Shown one piece after another: positions 1 to 12,205 of a DNA stretch of 64,000 nt. Every line of letters starts with the position of its first letter. Within the stretch, counting starts at the first letter, position 1. A model generated the notes under the pieces. That model was not told where the DNA came from and made no database searches. It worked only from the letters and a program-made list of their open reading frames with translations. The position numbers and the translations under genes were made by a program. The DNA is from Todiramphus chloris collaris (taxonomy: Eukaryota > Chordata > Aves > Coraciiformes > Alcedinidae), in assembly GCA_025345505.1 (NCBI GenBank), contig JANVCC010000073.1, forward strand, positions 10,264,628-10,328,627, given 5' to 3'.

Positions 1-2947
1 ATTCACTGTTTGCTCAAAGATTAGAGATGAGCATCCTTTTGATTCTGAAAGTAAAATTAATGCCTAAGAAAACCACATCATGACCTTTAGGAGTCCCTTC
101 CATTATTAAGCCTGTCAAGTTATGCTTAGTAGATGGTAAGTTTGATTATGGAGAAATTGTCTTTTTTTTAATGCACAAACAATAATGTATTAACTGCTGT
201 TGGTTAAGGCATCGCTCAAGATGTGAGGGGTCCATGTCCTCATGACAGATCTGTAATTACAGAGGTGCTGAGAAAGCCTGTGCACTGGACTCGTGTCTGA
301 CAGACATGGAATACTGGCAGTCCATTGCTGGAGAATAGGAGGCGCTGGACACACTTAAGTCTTGGGTTTCAATGGTATAATAATGATTTTTGAGAAATTT
401 TAGATGTTAGTTAAGTAGAATGGAAGGTCACAGGTTATATGTTTTACACTCAAAGAGTCTTTGATTAACAAAAACAGTTTCAGGCCCACTTCTCTTTCTT
501 CCAGATGAGACCCTAAATATAGTGCTATTAAAACATATGCTATTATTCTAGGTTACTTAAACCTGAATTCCCCTCACCCCTACCTGACAATAGGAAAATT
601 GCTATAGGAAGATGGAAAGTACACCCATGCAGCATAAGCTTAAGGCCCATGATCCTGGTGCTCTGCTGGGGCCCAGAATGTCTCAAGATGGAGACTGTAC
701 TGCTGCCACTCCAGTCAAGATGGGGATCCCATGACTTCTGAGCACACATGATTGCATAACTTTGAAATTTTGAGATTTTTCTACTGGTGGTAAAACTGAG
801 CAGCTCTAAGTAAAAGCAACTGTCTTGATCATTATTTTTGTGAATTTTAGTCACCTACTCCTTTGCTTGCTGTGAGCGCTTCAGCTTCAGGACATAACAG
901 TACATGTAGAAACTTCCCTGTGATGTGGAGGGTAAAGATGTTAAAGACTGTAAGATATAGGGATACTGTGAGAATGGGAGCCATATAAATATTGACTCAT
1001 TTTTATAGCAGTGATAGAATATGTAATTGACATTGTTCAAAGATAAAAAGCTGCTTTTATGATATGTCTCTATTTTTAATGTTCAATTAAGGTTTTATCA
1101 TCTGTTTGCCACTCATACTGTGAAGTTGTTACAAGTCTTGTTCACATATGACTATATAATACAGTATGTTAGTTGTTCACTTTAAAATAGTGGGGTTTAT
1201 TAGAAACATATTATTATGTCTCAAACCTGAACTAGATTTTCTCATTTGTGTATTTGTAACATCTGAAATGCTTAGGAAGAAATGAAACAAAAATGTTGAA
1301 GTACAGCACATTCTTCATTTTGACTTATCTATGGCTTATGCTTGTCAAAACATTAATCTTTAATTGATGTTTCAAATAAAGAGGTTAGTGCTCATTAAAT
1401 ACAAGATTAAATACAGAAGTAGTTCTGGTTAATTAGTAAAGTGAAACTTATTTATGAATGCTAAAAGCATTTGAATGGCCTACATGTTAAAGATGCTGAT
1501 GAATTAATTGTTAATGAGAAATACCTTTTTATTTCTCATGATTCAGAAGTCAAAAATGTAGTTCCACATTCTTAATGGTATTTGGACATGCAATTTCCAC
1601 TGATCTCAGTAGAAGCTTGTTTATAACTAATTAGTTTCTAGGAATTCGTCTTTCTCTCTACTGATAAGACACAATATTTTCTTGCCCTGATCAATCTACA
1701 ACCTATATAAACAGCCTATGGATGATAAAACCTATGCAGTCCCCTCACTGAGGGAGTCTGAGCTGAACATCAGGATTACATACTGAAAAAGTCCCTTATT
1801 ATTTAAGGAACTGAATCCTATAATAGATCTGGTCCTTATCTTGAAATTTCTGGCTAACCACCAAGTTCCATAACGTTCAAATACAAACAAGTCTTGTTGG
1901 ATACCAAAGACACTTCCCAGAGGAGAACTGAGAGTATCATTTAATAGTTAGTCACTGCAATTCAATCACACTTAGACTTTGTCTGTCTTAAGAATCAAAA
2001 TTAGACTGAATTGTTGCATTCTTTCATTGAAGTCAATATGAGTTTTGCTAAGGAAAATTATGAGAAGGGGATGGGGTCATGGGAGTGGTTGCAAGAATGG
2101 TGAAAAAAAAAATCTAATGTATAGTGTCAAAGAGAGATTTTTTTTCTGTGAAATCAAAATAAAATTCTCATGAGGCTAGAGAAAACAGGAAAGCCAGGAA
2201 GTATACTCACAGAGGCCCATACAATTCTTGTTATTTTGTGAGGGGAAAAAAAAAAGTAAACTAATCAGAGTTTCACTGAGCAAGAGGAATGCTGGCTGAC
2301 ACAGGAAAATATCCTCCAGTGATTAAGTCACATAGTATTTACAAAGGAATTCAGCCTTGTGGTAGTCTGGTTCTACACTTGTTTGTTTGAGTTCTAGTAG
2401 AGTAAAAAACCCCAAGCTCAAGAACATTATCAAAATCCAATGTCTGAATGTTTTAATTTCTTTATTTTCCTTGCAAAAATGGAAATGCCTGAAAGTCTGA
2501 AAAAAAGTTAGAATTTTGCATTACACTGTAAGCCATATTTACAACAGAAGATCTGAACTGAACCGATTTCATACCCAATCTCCTTTTAACTACTGCCTTT
2601 GCACCTTCTGAAATGAAGAATCAGTTTGTAGGTTTATGTAGGGAGAAAATTGGTTTCTCACTCACGTTTAATTTAAGCAGAACTTGATTCTCCAGAAGAG
2701 GTTACTGCGAGTTCTGTGGGAGAAAACATTGTGAGCATGTCTGAAGATACTCTTTTATGAAAGGAAATGCAAATTAAAAAAAGGTAGGGAGCCACCTCAT
2801 TGAATAAAAAAACCCCCAAAACTAACAAACCCAAAACAAACAACCCAAAAATTTCAATTGTGATGTTTGGGAAATAGATGGATATGTTTATGGTAGTGTA
2901 ACATTTCAAAGAAAACCCTCAATATAGTAACAGTTTGCAGTTACTAG
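1..2947. other. Unique AT-rich non-coding DNA
   Basis: I see no gene or recognisable repeat here. The stretch has many stop codons in all frames and short A and T runs. Around 1360-1560 it is rich in TAAT cores and holds a perfect 10-bp hairpin, listed separately. An A/C-rich patch lies at about 2805-2850. Confidence 0.6.
1514..1539. repeat. Perfect 10-bp inverted repeat (hairpin)
   Basis: The left arm is ATGAGAAATA (1514-1523), the loop is CCTTTT, and the right arm is TATTTCTCAT (1530-1539). The arms are perfectly complementary. The hairpin follows a TAAT-dense stretch that includes GATGAATTAATTG. No function is known. It could be a chance hairpin or part of a conserved non-coding element. 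Confidence 0.5.
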
Positions 2948-2995
2948 TTGATTTTCAAGGTCCCTTCCAACCCAAAGCATTCTATGATTCTATGA
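2948..2995 (+). mobile_element. CR1 LINE, 3' tail fragment only
   Basis: A very short CR1 remnant. It shows the conserved 3' end, AAGGTCCCTTCCAACCC, followed by two copies of the ATTCTATG octamer. CR1 copies are usually 5'-truncated, and this one kept only about 50 bases. Confidence 0.85.
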
Positions 2996-5900
2996 ATTTA
3001 GAATACAATGCTTAGCCTTTCTGCAAGCAACAAAAATATGCTTCATGAATATATTAATGTCTGCAGCCATTACGGTGTTGTGAGCCTCTCTTACTGTTGG
3101 TTGAGAAGCAATGTGATGAGGCATTTTGAAGAATTCATTTTATTTTTACTTTTGTAACTAGTAATGTTGTTTCCTTTAATATGTTGAAGTGGCAGGAGTA
3201 TGTTACCTTTTTTTTTTTGCTTATTAAAAAATAAGAGTGACTATTCTCAAATACATTATGTTACAGAGTGTTTTAAATTTTGATTGAATTCTACTGAACA
3301 GAGCTGCTCCTACACTATAGAGATGCAGTCTGAACCATCAGTTTACACCACAGCAATTCAGATGATATTTATTTGTTAACTCTGACATTAGGATTGAAAG
3401 ATTTTTAAAAGTTGCTTTGAAGAAGAATGCTAAATAATTTTTGCTGTTTCTTCAGTACTTTGAAGAAGAACCCAGTTTTATGTCTTTGCCCATTGTTCCA
3501 ATCTGTTGAAGGTGTCTAGGGGTTTATCGGCCTCCTGTTGTCTTGTCCCATTGAATCTGCTTAGAAATTCTCTTATTGCTTTCAGAGAAAGCCAGACAGA
3601 TGTCAACGTTAGCTCTGAAGATAACAGAGAACAACATTAGAATCTTAGTTTATCTTAGCTAAAACTATGACACTCCCAAAGAGCTGTTTACTACAGATTC
3701 TCTCCCTATGTTGGACAGTTATATAACTATGAAAATAATTTTTTATACTATTTTATTTATTCTATTTTCAGTTTATCACAACAATTTCATGATACAAGGA
3801 AGATTAGCTTTTTAAAGCTACAGAAACTGAGTTACAGTGTATATTTTGCATGGCCAGGACTGAAAATTGATTGCAAGTAAGTTAGTGACCATTCTTCTGC
3901 CCCACAATGTATTTATTTCTATGCTGTTAATTATTTAAGCATTCGGGTGATTGTAGATACTAAAGCCAATGTCAACCTTCCTGCTGGTGGGGCTTGTTGC
4001 CTTGCAGTAGAAGAACGTCTTGTGCAAGACAAAGAAAATAAATTACATAATTTACACAGGTATAGTTGTCAACAATTCATGGTCCTTAACTTCCTGAATG
4101 TAAGCAACCACTTTAGGAACACTAGGTGTACACAACTAATTGTAACTAATAGACAGACCCTCTAATTCTACAGATTTTCATTACCACTGTGTGTCCTGAG
4201 TAAATCTAGGTTGCTTTTAAAATTAAGGGCCATGGGATCTGCAGTTTGTTCCCTTAAAACTGTGTAGTATGGAATCTGTTTTCCTATTAGTATGATAGGG
4301 GAATGCACGACCAGTTGTACAGCATTCTTAATTGTCTAGGGCATCTTACTCGCTTAAGTGGGCCTGCGGAGTTTTATGCAGTGATTGATCCAAAATTATT
4401 TGCAAGAGGACACCATGGAAAGGGAATGGAGAAAAAGGTATGGACAGTTGACAACTAATTTCAGGAGGGACAGTCTTAAGAGCAAACAGAGAATAAGAAA
4501 AGACGTTGAATAAAAGAAAGCACTTCTTTTGAAATACACAGATCACAGCAGAAAATGAAGGTCATGGGCTAAGTCTACAGAGCCTTTAAAATACTATATG
4601 GAATCTTTAAAAGACTCTGGAATGAATGGTGTGTAAAACCTAACAAACTCATTCCACAAAGACATGTTTACACTGTCTTAAGGCTGCTAAAAGAGGCTTT
4701 CTGAGATTGCTGATGCATGGACAGGCATCTTCTTTTCTCTGTCAAAGATACATGCCTCTAAGAAAAGACAGAAGTAAAAAGAACTCTTTTGTAATAAAAA
4801 CAGTCTCTGTAAAGCTCATATTAAAGGTCAGAAAATGGAACACTTACAAGAATGCACCTTCTATTTCAGCACTTCCAGAATAGCTGTTGGCGCTGCAGCT
4901 TAGAGTGCCTGTGTTCAACTTCTAAATGTTTATGTCAACATTTTTATATGCTAATTTCTGACAACAAATTAACTCCAAATTACTAAGACAGCTGGATCTC
5001 TTCCTCTAAAGGCTTACTCCTATCACACATATCAATAACTTCAAACAGGCAGGGTACCCACAGAAATTCTTAGTTTTGGTGTAGTCACCTGGAGACTGAT
5101 CTCAGGCACTCAGCACAGTCCTGTGAAAGGGCACTGGAGGAAGCTTTGTTAGAAGGGCATCAGTGTAGCCACAGTAGTGAAGTTTTCTGTGGGATGTTAT
5201 TAAGATAAGGTAATTACCCACACAGAGTTTGGCCTGGCATCATGTGTCATGTGCATAGAGTATCTCAACTGGAAGTAACCAGCCAGTTCCCACTCAGAAT
5301 AGCACCATATGCCTAGATGTCACTGTAAACATAATTTGTCTTCAGAAAATCCTGTTCTTTACATCTCTTTCTGAACCAGCTGAAGCAGAACTTCCCTATA
5401 TCTTTTACTATAGTTTCTTTGAATAACAAATATTTCATTTAAGAGTCATTTTTGAAGCCTGTATTGAAGAGTTCTCTTTGCAACTGTGGAATAATATTGG
5501 CTATTCTAAATATTTCTGTCTATCCCATTGATATATCATCTTTCCAAATGATTTGTATTCAGCATTGAATATTACAGTTTCAGCTTAAAAGTACAGCATG
5601 ACTACTCAGCAACTCTTAGGTTGCCATTTTTTTTTTCCTGTCAGTGAAATAAATGTAATTTGAAGACATTGAAATAGATACCAGTTATGATACGTGGCTT
5701 AAAACTGACATATCAAATCTTGTCATTCACACTTTGGCATGTGCGTTCATAGTGTGAACTGTGAAATCCTATTCCTTTGGAAAAGCCAGAGGAAATAACA
5801 GCAAATAAGCAGAATGTAGAGATGGGTCTTTTTATTTCCTGTGTTGTCTGTTGTGGTCTGTTGGCAGCCATAGACTGTCACTGGATCTGAGGCTGTATAA

Positions 5901-6063
5901 GAGAGACTTGCACAAAGAAATTTGAATTTGATGTTTATGGCAGCAGGCAATAGAAGAATAGAAATAAGCAGGCAGTACATGGAATTTTGGAACAGTCATA
6001 AAGAGGAGAACTTTGGGGGAAAGGGGAGGTAGATGTCCCCAAATGTGAAATAAAGTACGTAAG
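2996..6063. other. Unique non-coding DNA
   Basis: No gene or repeat family is recognised. There are scattered short open frames of up to about 77 codons with no coding character. The sequence is AT-rich throughout. Confidence 0.6.
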
Positions 6064-6606
6064 TGTTGTGCTTTAACCCGTCAGGCAACTAAACACCACA
6101 CAGCTGTTCACTCACTCCTCTGAAATGGAATGGGGGAGAGAAATGGAAAAAAGATAAAACCTGAGGGGTGAGACAAAGACAGTTTAATAGGACAGAAAAG
6201 GAAAGCAAAATAATAATAATGATAAAAGAATATACAAAACAAGTGGTGCACAATGCGATTACTCAGTACCGGCTGACTGATGCCCAGCTAGTCCCCAGGC
6301 AACAGTGTGCCACTGCCTGGACAACTCCACTGAATTTTATTGTTCAGAATGATATCATGTGGTATGGAATATCCTTTTGGCTAGTTTGGATTAACTGTCT
6401 GTGTCCCCTCCCTGCTTCTTGTGCATCCCCAACCTTCTCACTGTCAGGGAAACATAAGAAGCTGAAAAGGCTTTGACTGTGTAAGCACTGTTCAGCAACA
6501 ACTGAAACAGTGTGTTATCAACAGTACTCTCATCCTAAATCCAAAGCACAGCACTATATCAGCTACTAGGAAGAAAATTAACTCTATTCCAGCTGAAACC
6601 AGGACA
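6064..6606 (-). mobile_element. Solo ERVL-type LTR
   Basis: Read on the minus strand, the element starts TGTCCTGGTTTCAGCTGGAA, the familiar start of a widespread neoavian ERVL LTR. It ends in CACAACA at 6064, giving TG...CA termini over 543 bp. A minus-strand AATAAA lies at 6336-6341. No internal retroviral sequence is attached on either side, so it is probably a solo LTR. Flanking bases (GTAAG before, ATAAT after) match at only 3 of 5 positions, so the target duplication has decayed or the ends are slightly misplaced. The 102-codon open frame on the plus strand inside it is a chance frame. Confidence 0.8.
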
Positions 6607-6643
6607 ATAATTATTAGACATAACAAATCAAGAAGTTGATTAG

Positions 6644-7055
6644 AATGGAGAGCAAGCATTCCAGATAGAATTTCTTGTCAAAGACATTGAAAGTGAAGAC
6701 AAGCAAGACAAGTTTTGTCTATCTAATGAAATAAAGGGCAACTTGCAGAAGTATTCAAACCATGGCACCAGAGTGACCAGTCTTCACAGCCTATTTGCTT
6801 AACTCTACAGAGCAAATTGCTGAAATTGAGACAGAGCTAGCAAGAAACTGGATAAGACTTCAGGTAGGAAAGGCAATACTAAGCAGAAAGATGCAGGAAG
6901 ACTGCTTTGTAGATAGAGAGGTCAGAAACAAGCTGCTGCTCTCTCAGCCATACCTTCCCCAACTGTTGAACAAGAACCTACAGCTATATCTCTGTGGCAA
7001 GAAGCTTGACTGGGAGGAAAGCCCAAAAGATGAGCTGACTCCAAAAGATGCATAA
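6644..7055 (+). pseudogene. Frameshifted coding-like relic, protein not recognised
   Basis: Two adjacent plus-strand frames read as hydrophilic, protein-like sequence. The first (6644-6799, 52 codons) runs to a TAA and contains FLVKDIESEDKQDKF. The second (6777-7055, 92 codons) overlaps it by 23 bases and ends at TAA 7053. It contains AEIETELARNWIRLQ, then DREVRNKLLLSQPYLPQ and LYLCGKKLDWEESP. The charged, helix-like composition differs from the Cys/Phe/Ser-rich noise frames elsewhere. No ATG begins either frame. An acceptor-like stretch (TTGCTTAACTCTACAG) precedes codon AGC at about 6812, and CAG|GTAGGA occurs downstream, so a true exon is possible. A processed pseudogene fragment with one frameshift fits as well. 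I do not recognise the parent gene. The relic lies 37 bp beyond the LTR end. Confidence 0.4.
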
Positions 7056-9012
7056 GCTTTCACCAGGTTCTTTGATATGTTTTGAGGGTTTTTTAATGTG
7101 TTTGATAAGCACTTTACCATGATTTTTTCCCTCTTAGTAAATTACAATTTCACTGTGGCACCATTTGGGTTTGAATTGCAGACTCTTCTACAGGAAGGGA
7201 GTACATGAATGTCTTCATGTTTTGATAGGACACAAGGCACAAGAGAGCCAGACCAAGATGGTGTTTTGGACAGAAGTTATACCTATGCTGCTTTAGTCCA
7301 CCTTTGGAATTAGCTTATAAATCCCAGTAGGAAATGAAAGTCATGATAGGACTGAAGTATTTATTGGTCTTTTTCCTTATTCTCACTTCTTTAATTATAC
7401 TGAGTAAACAACTTTACTCTTAATTAAGCAGATTAACTGTTGTGTTTGAAATTTAACTCTCCAGTCCTTTGCTCTTGCAGATTTTAGCTAATGATATGTG
7501 TGTTCACATGCATGTCTGAAGATTTATCATTGTAACTCATTAGCCTGAACAGGGGCCGTGTGGGTAATTTCCCTTGTAACATGTTGAAATCCAACTTTCT
7601 TATTAACCTTAAAGAGATTCATAGGGCTAATTGCTGGCAATTATGCAGGAGATGGACCCCAGTATGTTGTTTGTAAATAGGTTATTGTGATTTCTGAGAT
7701 GTCTACCCATATTTCCCTCATAAGTAATGAAAATAATCTTTAATATAGGTAGTTGCTATGGCAACTGGTTTAAAATATTTTAAAGAACATACAACACTCA
7801 AAGGATTATAGTGCATAAGTTATTGCTGGCTTGATACTACTGTGATTTATACATGCTTTCATGGAAAGTCTGCTTTCCAGCATGAGTATGTAAAATGTGT
7901 GTAAGAGTTCAGGCACTTTCCTATGAGGTTTACTTTTTCTGATCTTTGCTCACATCAGTGGTTCTTGCTAGGAAAATTAATCATAAAGGGTAACTGGTCT
8001 ATGATTTTTAATATATCATTTTGATTTTTAAACAGACTAGAAAAGAACTCTACTGAACTCTGGGGCTGCTCTGCCTGTGTAGCAAGAAGCAGCTGATAAA
8101 ACCATTCAGTCTTTTTTCTTATGATGCATATTCTACTGTCTAAGCGATACTGTTAGAAGAGAGTTGGGAGATGAACTTCATCCCTGTCTTTATCTTCATG
8201 CTAGCTCTGTCTGAGGTGACTCAGCTGCATGTTATGGAAGCTTGAATGCTTCCTACAGAATGCACAGCAGAAACATCTGAGACCAATAGGAAGGATTTAT
8301 TGCTCAGGGCTGGTGTGCACCAGATGGTGATTTTGGGGTAGATTTTTATTAAATGTGTAAGTAAGTAGAGATTCATGAAAGGAGACTTTGATTTGAATTT
8401 GGTTTTAGTGGATTTGCTTCCTGGGATTGAAGGTACGCATCCCCTCCCTGACTAACTTTGGGAAAATTTGTAAAAAAAAAATTATAATCAAGTTGGTCCT
8501 GAAGCCATCACTACGGATTCTAACTCTGGTAAGCAGCTCTAGGAAGCCCTGAAATTGTGCTACTGCTTAACAGAGTGCTGATACATGTTTGGAAGAGAAC
8601 TTGTCTACTGGTTTCCTGGAAAATCCCTGTAAGATGATACAAGAATAACTGTGTTCAGAGAGTTGTTAACACTAGTAAGCAACATGTATTTAATGAGTTG
8701 ACATGTCATGTATAAGTCTGATGGCACAGATGATTAGTAACTAAGTAAAAAGGTATTCCTGCAGGATGCTGTTGAGTGTAAGACAAACAGACTCTGTTAG
8801 GGGTGCTTCATGGCTGCTCTTTGGAATAGGTACAAACTCACTGCATAAATAAGTTAGCACATATTCCCCAGTCAGTAATGAACTTCCTGTTCATCACTAA
8901 TAGGAAAGCAGGGGTTTTGTTGTTCATTAAGTGGAAAGGGTAGAAACACAGAACATGTTGAAAAAACACAGATTAACCTCAGCCTTTGAAATACAATTTA
9001 CCAATGTGTTGC
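7056..9012. other. Unique non-coding DNA
   Basis: No gene or repeat is recognised. The stretch is AT-rich with short homopolymers only. Confidence 0.6.
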
Positions 9013-9355
9013 TGTTAATACTGGGAGCGGAGAGATGCAGCAACACACAAATTCATCAAGAGCAGGCAAAAGAAGCAACTTTATTAATTTATAACCCTGT
9101 TTTATATACCCTAGCCCCATACTGCAATTGGTCAGTGATCACCCATTTCTTAGGGTGATTGGCTCAAGTCCTACAACACCTATTTCAAAATATTTTTCCA
9201 ATGTACCATAAACAGAACTTAGCAAAACATCACGTGTTAGTCTAGATTACAAAAAACATCCTAATGTTTTTCATAACATAAGAAGGGCAGGACTCTCACC
9301 CAATATTGTGATAACCTGAGAAAATCCCTCTGCTAGAAGCTTTTCAGCATCCACA
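9013..9355 (-). mobile_element. LTR with alpharetrovirus-like promoter layout
   Basis: On the minus strand the order is a CCAATTG box (about 9128-9134), a TATATAAA box (9108-9101), 15 bp, then AATAAA (9085-9080), then a short R/U5 ending near CTCCCAGTATTAACA at 9013. A poly(A) signal this close behind the TATA box lies upstream of the expected transcription start. This is the layout known for avian sarcoma-leukosis LTRs. The U3 end near 9355 is approximate, and I could not find a target duplication. No internal retroviral genes are attached, so it is probably a solo or truncated LTR. Confidence 0.65.
9080..9134 (-). promoter_or_regulatory. LTR CAAT box, TATA box and poly(A) signal
   Basis: CCAATTG, then TATATAAA (9101-9108), then AATAAA (9080-9085) are read in order on the minus strand inside the LTR. 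The spacing is compatible with an RNA polymerase II promoter with a very short R region. Confidence 0.6.
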
Positions 9356-11163
9356 CCTATGTGGACAAGATCAAATCATGCTCTGGGAAGAGATCCTGAA
9401 GACTTTTGAGAATTAAACAAGTAAAGGGAAATGCTCCCAAGAAATAATAATAACTAATTACCATATCAACTTGCTCATATTTGTCTAAATTTAATATTAT
9501 TTTAAAATCCACCATCTTATGATGAACCCAGTTTTCAGTATGAAATGCTAAATATTCACAGAATATTAACTTCCATTGCACTTCGAAAAATGGTTAAAAT
9601 CAATCTGGAGCCTACTGAAATGAGCTTTTTTTTTTTTTTTAACATAATCTTTAATTAGATGAGGTGTCTTTCTAGTGACTGTGTATCAGCCTCCATTATT
9701 AAAGTAGAATGGGAATCTGGAGTGCTGTTATTAGAGAAACAAAACAAAACAAAACAACACCTCAGACAATTGGTACCTAAATAAAGATACCTTCTCCAGC
9801 CTCTACTCCTGTGTTTGCCCTGCTTTATAAGTAGCTTGGGTAGCTGGGTATAGAGATATTAAGGGTTCATTATTAGGACAATTTTAAAGAAGCTTTTCAG
9901 AAACTAAGGGGGACTATCTACTGTGCTAAGTATCTGAAGTCCAGGGGGAGAGAGACAGAAAAACAAGGGAAATGAAAGAATGTGTACAGAATGAGACAAA
10001 TAGAAGAATGGTATCTGGAATGCAATGAAAATGCTACAGATCTTATCTGATTTTGAATTTGATGACAGAAAAAATGCAGTTGAGAATGTCTGTAGAAAGG
10101 ACAAAGGAAAGAACTAGAATTTTCTTTCAGATAGTTTGTACTGCAGGAATGATAACTATCTGCATCTACAGTTTCTAACATCTGAAATCCCTGAAGGCCT
10201 GATAACACTAGAATGCTCTGACTATGGCTGATAGACTCTCTCAATATTTTCTGATGTATACTCCTATAGATGATATTCAGTCTATTCTCCGGCTTTTAAA
10301 AAGGTGTCCTGAGTGCTCTGAAAGTGCGTCAAAAGCGGATATACTTAGAAACACTTGTAATTGATGCTTTTTCATTAGCTCATCTTCAGCTTCAGCTTGG
10401 AGGATAAACTTAGCCTGAATACACAATATATAAAAAAGAATTTTTTAATTATTTCATAATAGCTATAATAGGGTGGGGTTTTTTAATAAGTTGGACATTC
10501 CATATTTTTTGTTCTGTGTTATGAAAGCTTCTCTTCTCCCATCTGGTTTTCTTTACTGTGAGTTGCTCCTATAAGCCCTTGATTCAGTATGGCATTTGGA
10601 CCTATGCTTTACTAGTATGCATGTAATTGTTCCCATTTGGGAAGGAGATGATGTAGGGAAAAGCACTTCAGTGCTGTGCTGGATTGGGACCTTGACAATG
10701 CTTTTTATCATAGGTTTCTTGCCATGGTTTTGCTGGAATGTGTTCAGTCACTTCTAGAGGGAAGAGACTTAAATTTCATATACAACCTTGTACTTTTTGT
10801 ACAGAGCATCTTGTTCTGAATACTTATGACAAGTAACAGTCTTTACTGAAGAGAAAACTTACTACAAGGGAAAATCATTTTAGGATGGGTTTGTTTTTTT
10901 AGCTCAGGAAAACAGATTGTAAATGTGCTATTTGCAGCTGCAAGTGTTTGTTGTATAAAGCTCATTAACAGAAAATGAAATAAATTACATACCCTCCCTT
11001 TTTTAAAGAACAGATCAATTTACACTAAACCCCATTCTGCAGTCAATTACAGTAAGGGTACATAGGTAAAACATAGAAGCTAATCTACAAGAAAGTGTAT
11101 AATACCATAGTATTTGTCAAAAAAAACCACTATCATATCTTAAGCAGTATTTATCACAAAATT
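9356..11163. other. Unique non-coding DNA
   Basis: No gene is recognised. A 15-base T run lies at 9626-9640 and a short CAAAA repeat at about 9739-9757. The minus-strand open frames of 66-108 codons at 9904-10244 overlap each other and are Phe/Ser/Cys-rich, as expected from AT-rich DNA. Confidence 0.6.
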
Positions 11164-12205
11164 ACAGAATCATAGAATATTTTGGATTGGAAGGAATGTT
11201 TGATGGTCATCTAGCTGAAGCCCCCTGCAGTAAGTAGCAACTTCTTTGACTGCATCAGTTACATCTAGTTGCTCAGAGCCCTGTCCAACCTGACCTTGAT
11301 TGTTTCTGGGGAAGGGGCATCTGGCACCTCTCTGGGCAACCTATGCCAGTGTTTCACCATGCTGACTGTAAAAAAATGTCTTCCCTGTCTCTAGTTCAAA
11401 TCTAAACATTATCGCTTGTACTATTACAGCAGACCTTGATAAAATGTCTTACCCTATCTTTCCCATAGGCCCCCTTTTTAAGTAGGAAAGGAAGTGATAA
11501 CATCTTCCTGGAGTCTTCACTTCTCCAGGATGAACAACCCCAACTTTCTCAGCCTGTCCTCATAGGAGAGGTGTTCCAGACCTCAGATCATTTCTGTGGC
11601 ACTGCTCTGGACTTGCTTTAACAGGTCCATGTCTTTCTTGTACTGAAAACTCCAGACCTGGATGCAGTACTCCAGATGGTGTCTCACCAGAGTAGAGTAG
11701 AGGGGGACAATCACTTCCCTCAGCCCTGCTGATCATGCTTCTTTTGAAGCAGCCCAGGATACAGCTGGCCTTCTGGGGTGCCAGTGCACATTGCTGTCTC
11801 ATGTCCAGTTTTTCATCACCAGTACCCTCAAGTCTCTTCACAGGGTGGCTCTCAATCCCTTCATCCCGCTTAAGCTTGTCTAGGTCCCCCTGGATGATAT
11901 CTCCTTCCTCAGGAGTGTCAACCACATCATGCAGCTTGGTCTACAAACCTGCGGAGGGTGCACTCGATCCCACTGTCTACGTCATTGATGAAGATAATAA
12001 TCAGCACTGGCCTAGTATGGACCTCTGAGAGACATCACTTGTAACAGTTCTCTATCTGGACATCAAGCTGTTGACCACTACCCTCTGGATGTGACCATCC
12101 AACCAATTCTTTATCCATCAAACAGTCCACTCATTAAATCCATATCTCATCAATTTAGAGAGAAGAATGTTATGAAGGATGATGTCAAAGGCCTTATGCA
12201 ACTAC
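11164..12205 (-). mobile_element. CR1 LINE, 5'-truncated
   Basis: The tail is at the low-coordinate end (ACAGAATCATAGAATA), so the element reads on the minus strand. It contains the CR1 3'-UTR and the C-terminal part of ORF2. Near 11930-12000 the minus strand encodes IFINDVDSGIECTL, the region around the reverse transcriptase active site. The 5' end stops near 12205, in a stretch matching the usual upstream CR1 text about fixing gene order (ATGTCAAAGGCCTT on the plus strand). Frame breaks show it is dead. Confidence 0.85.
11560..11925 (-). pseudogene. CR1 reverse transcriptase C-terminal fragment, broken
   Basis: The 121-codon minus-strand frame covers the post-catalytic part of CR1 ORF2. 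Its first half matches the thumb-region pattern of the family (GDLDKL, then RQQCALAPQKASCILGCFKRS). The second half leaves the family frame, so a frameshift lies inside it. Just upstream, the catalytic FADD of the family reads FVDQ, so the second aspartate of the YXDD-type pair is lost. It cannot be functional. Confidence 0.7.
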
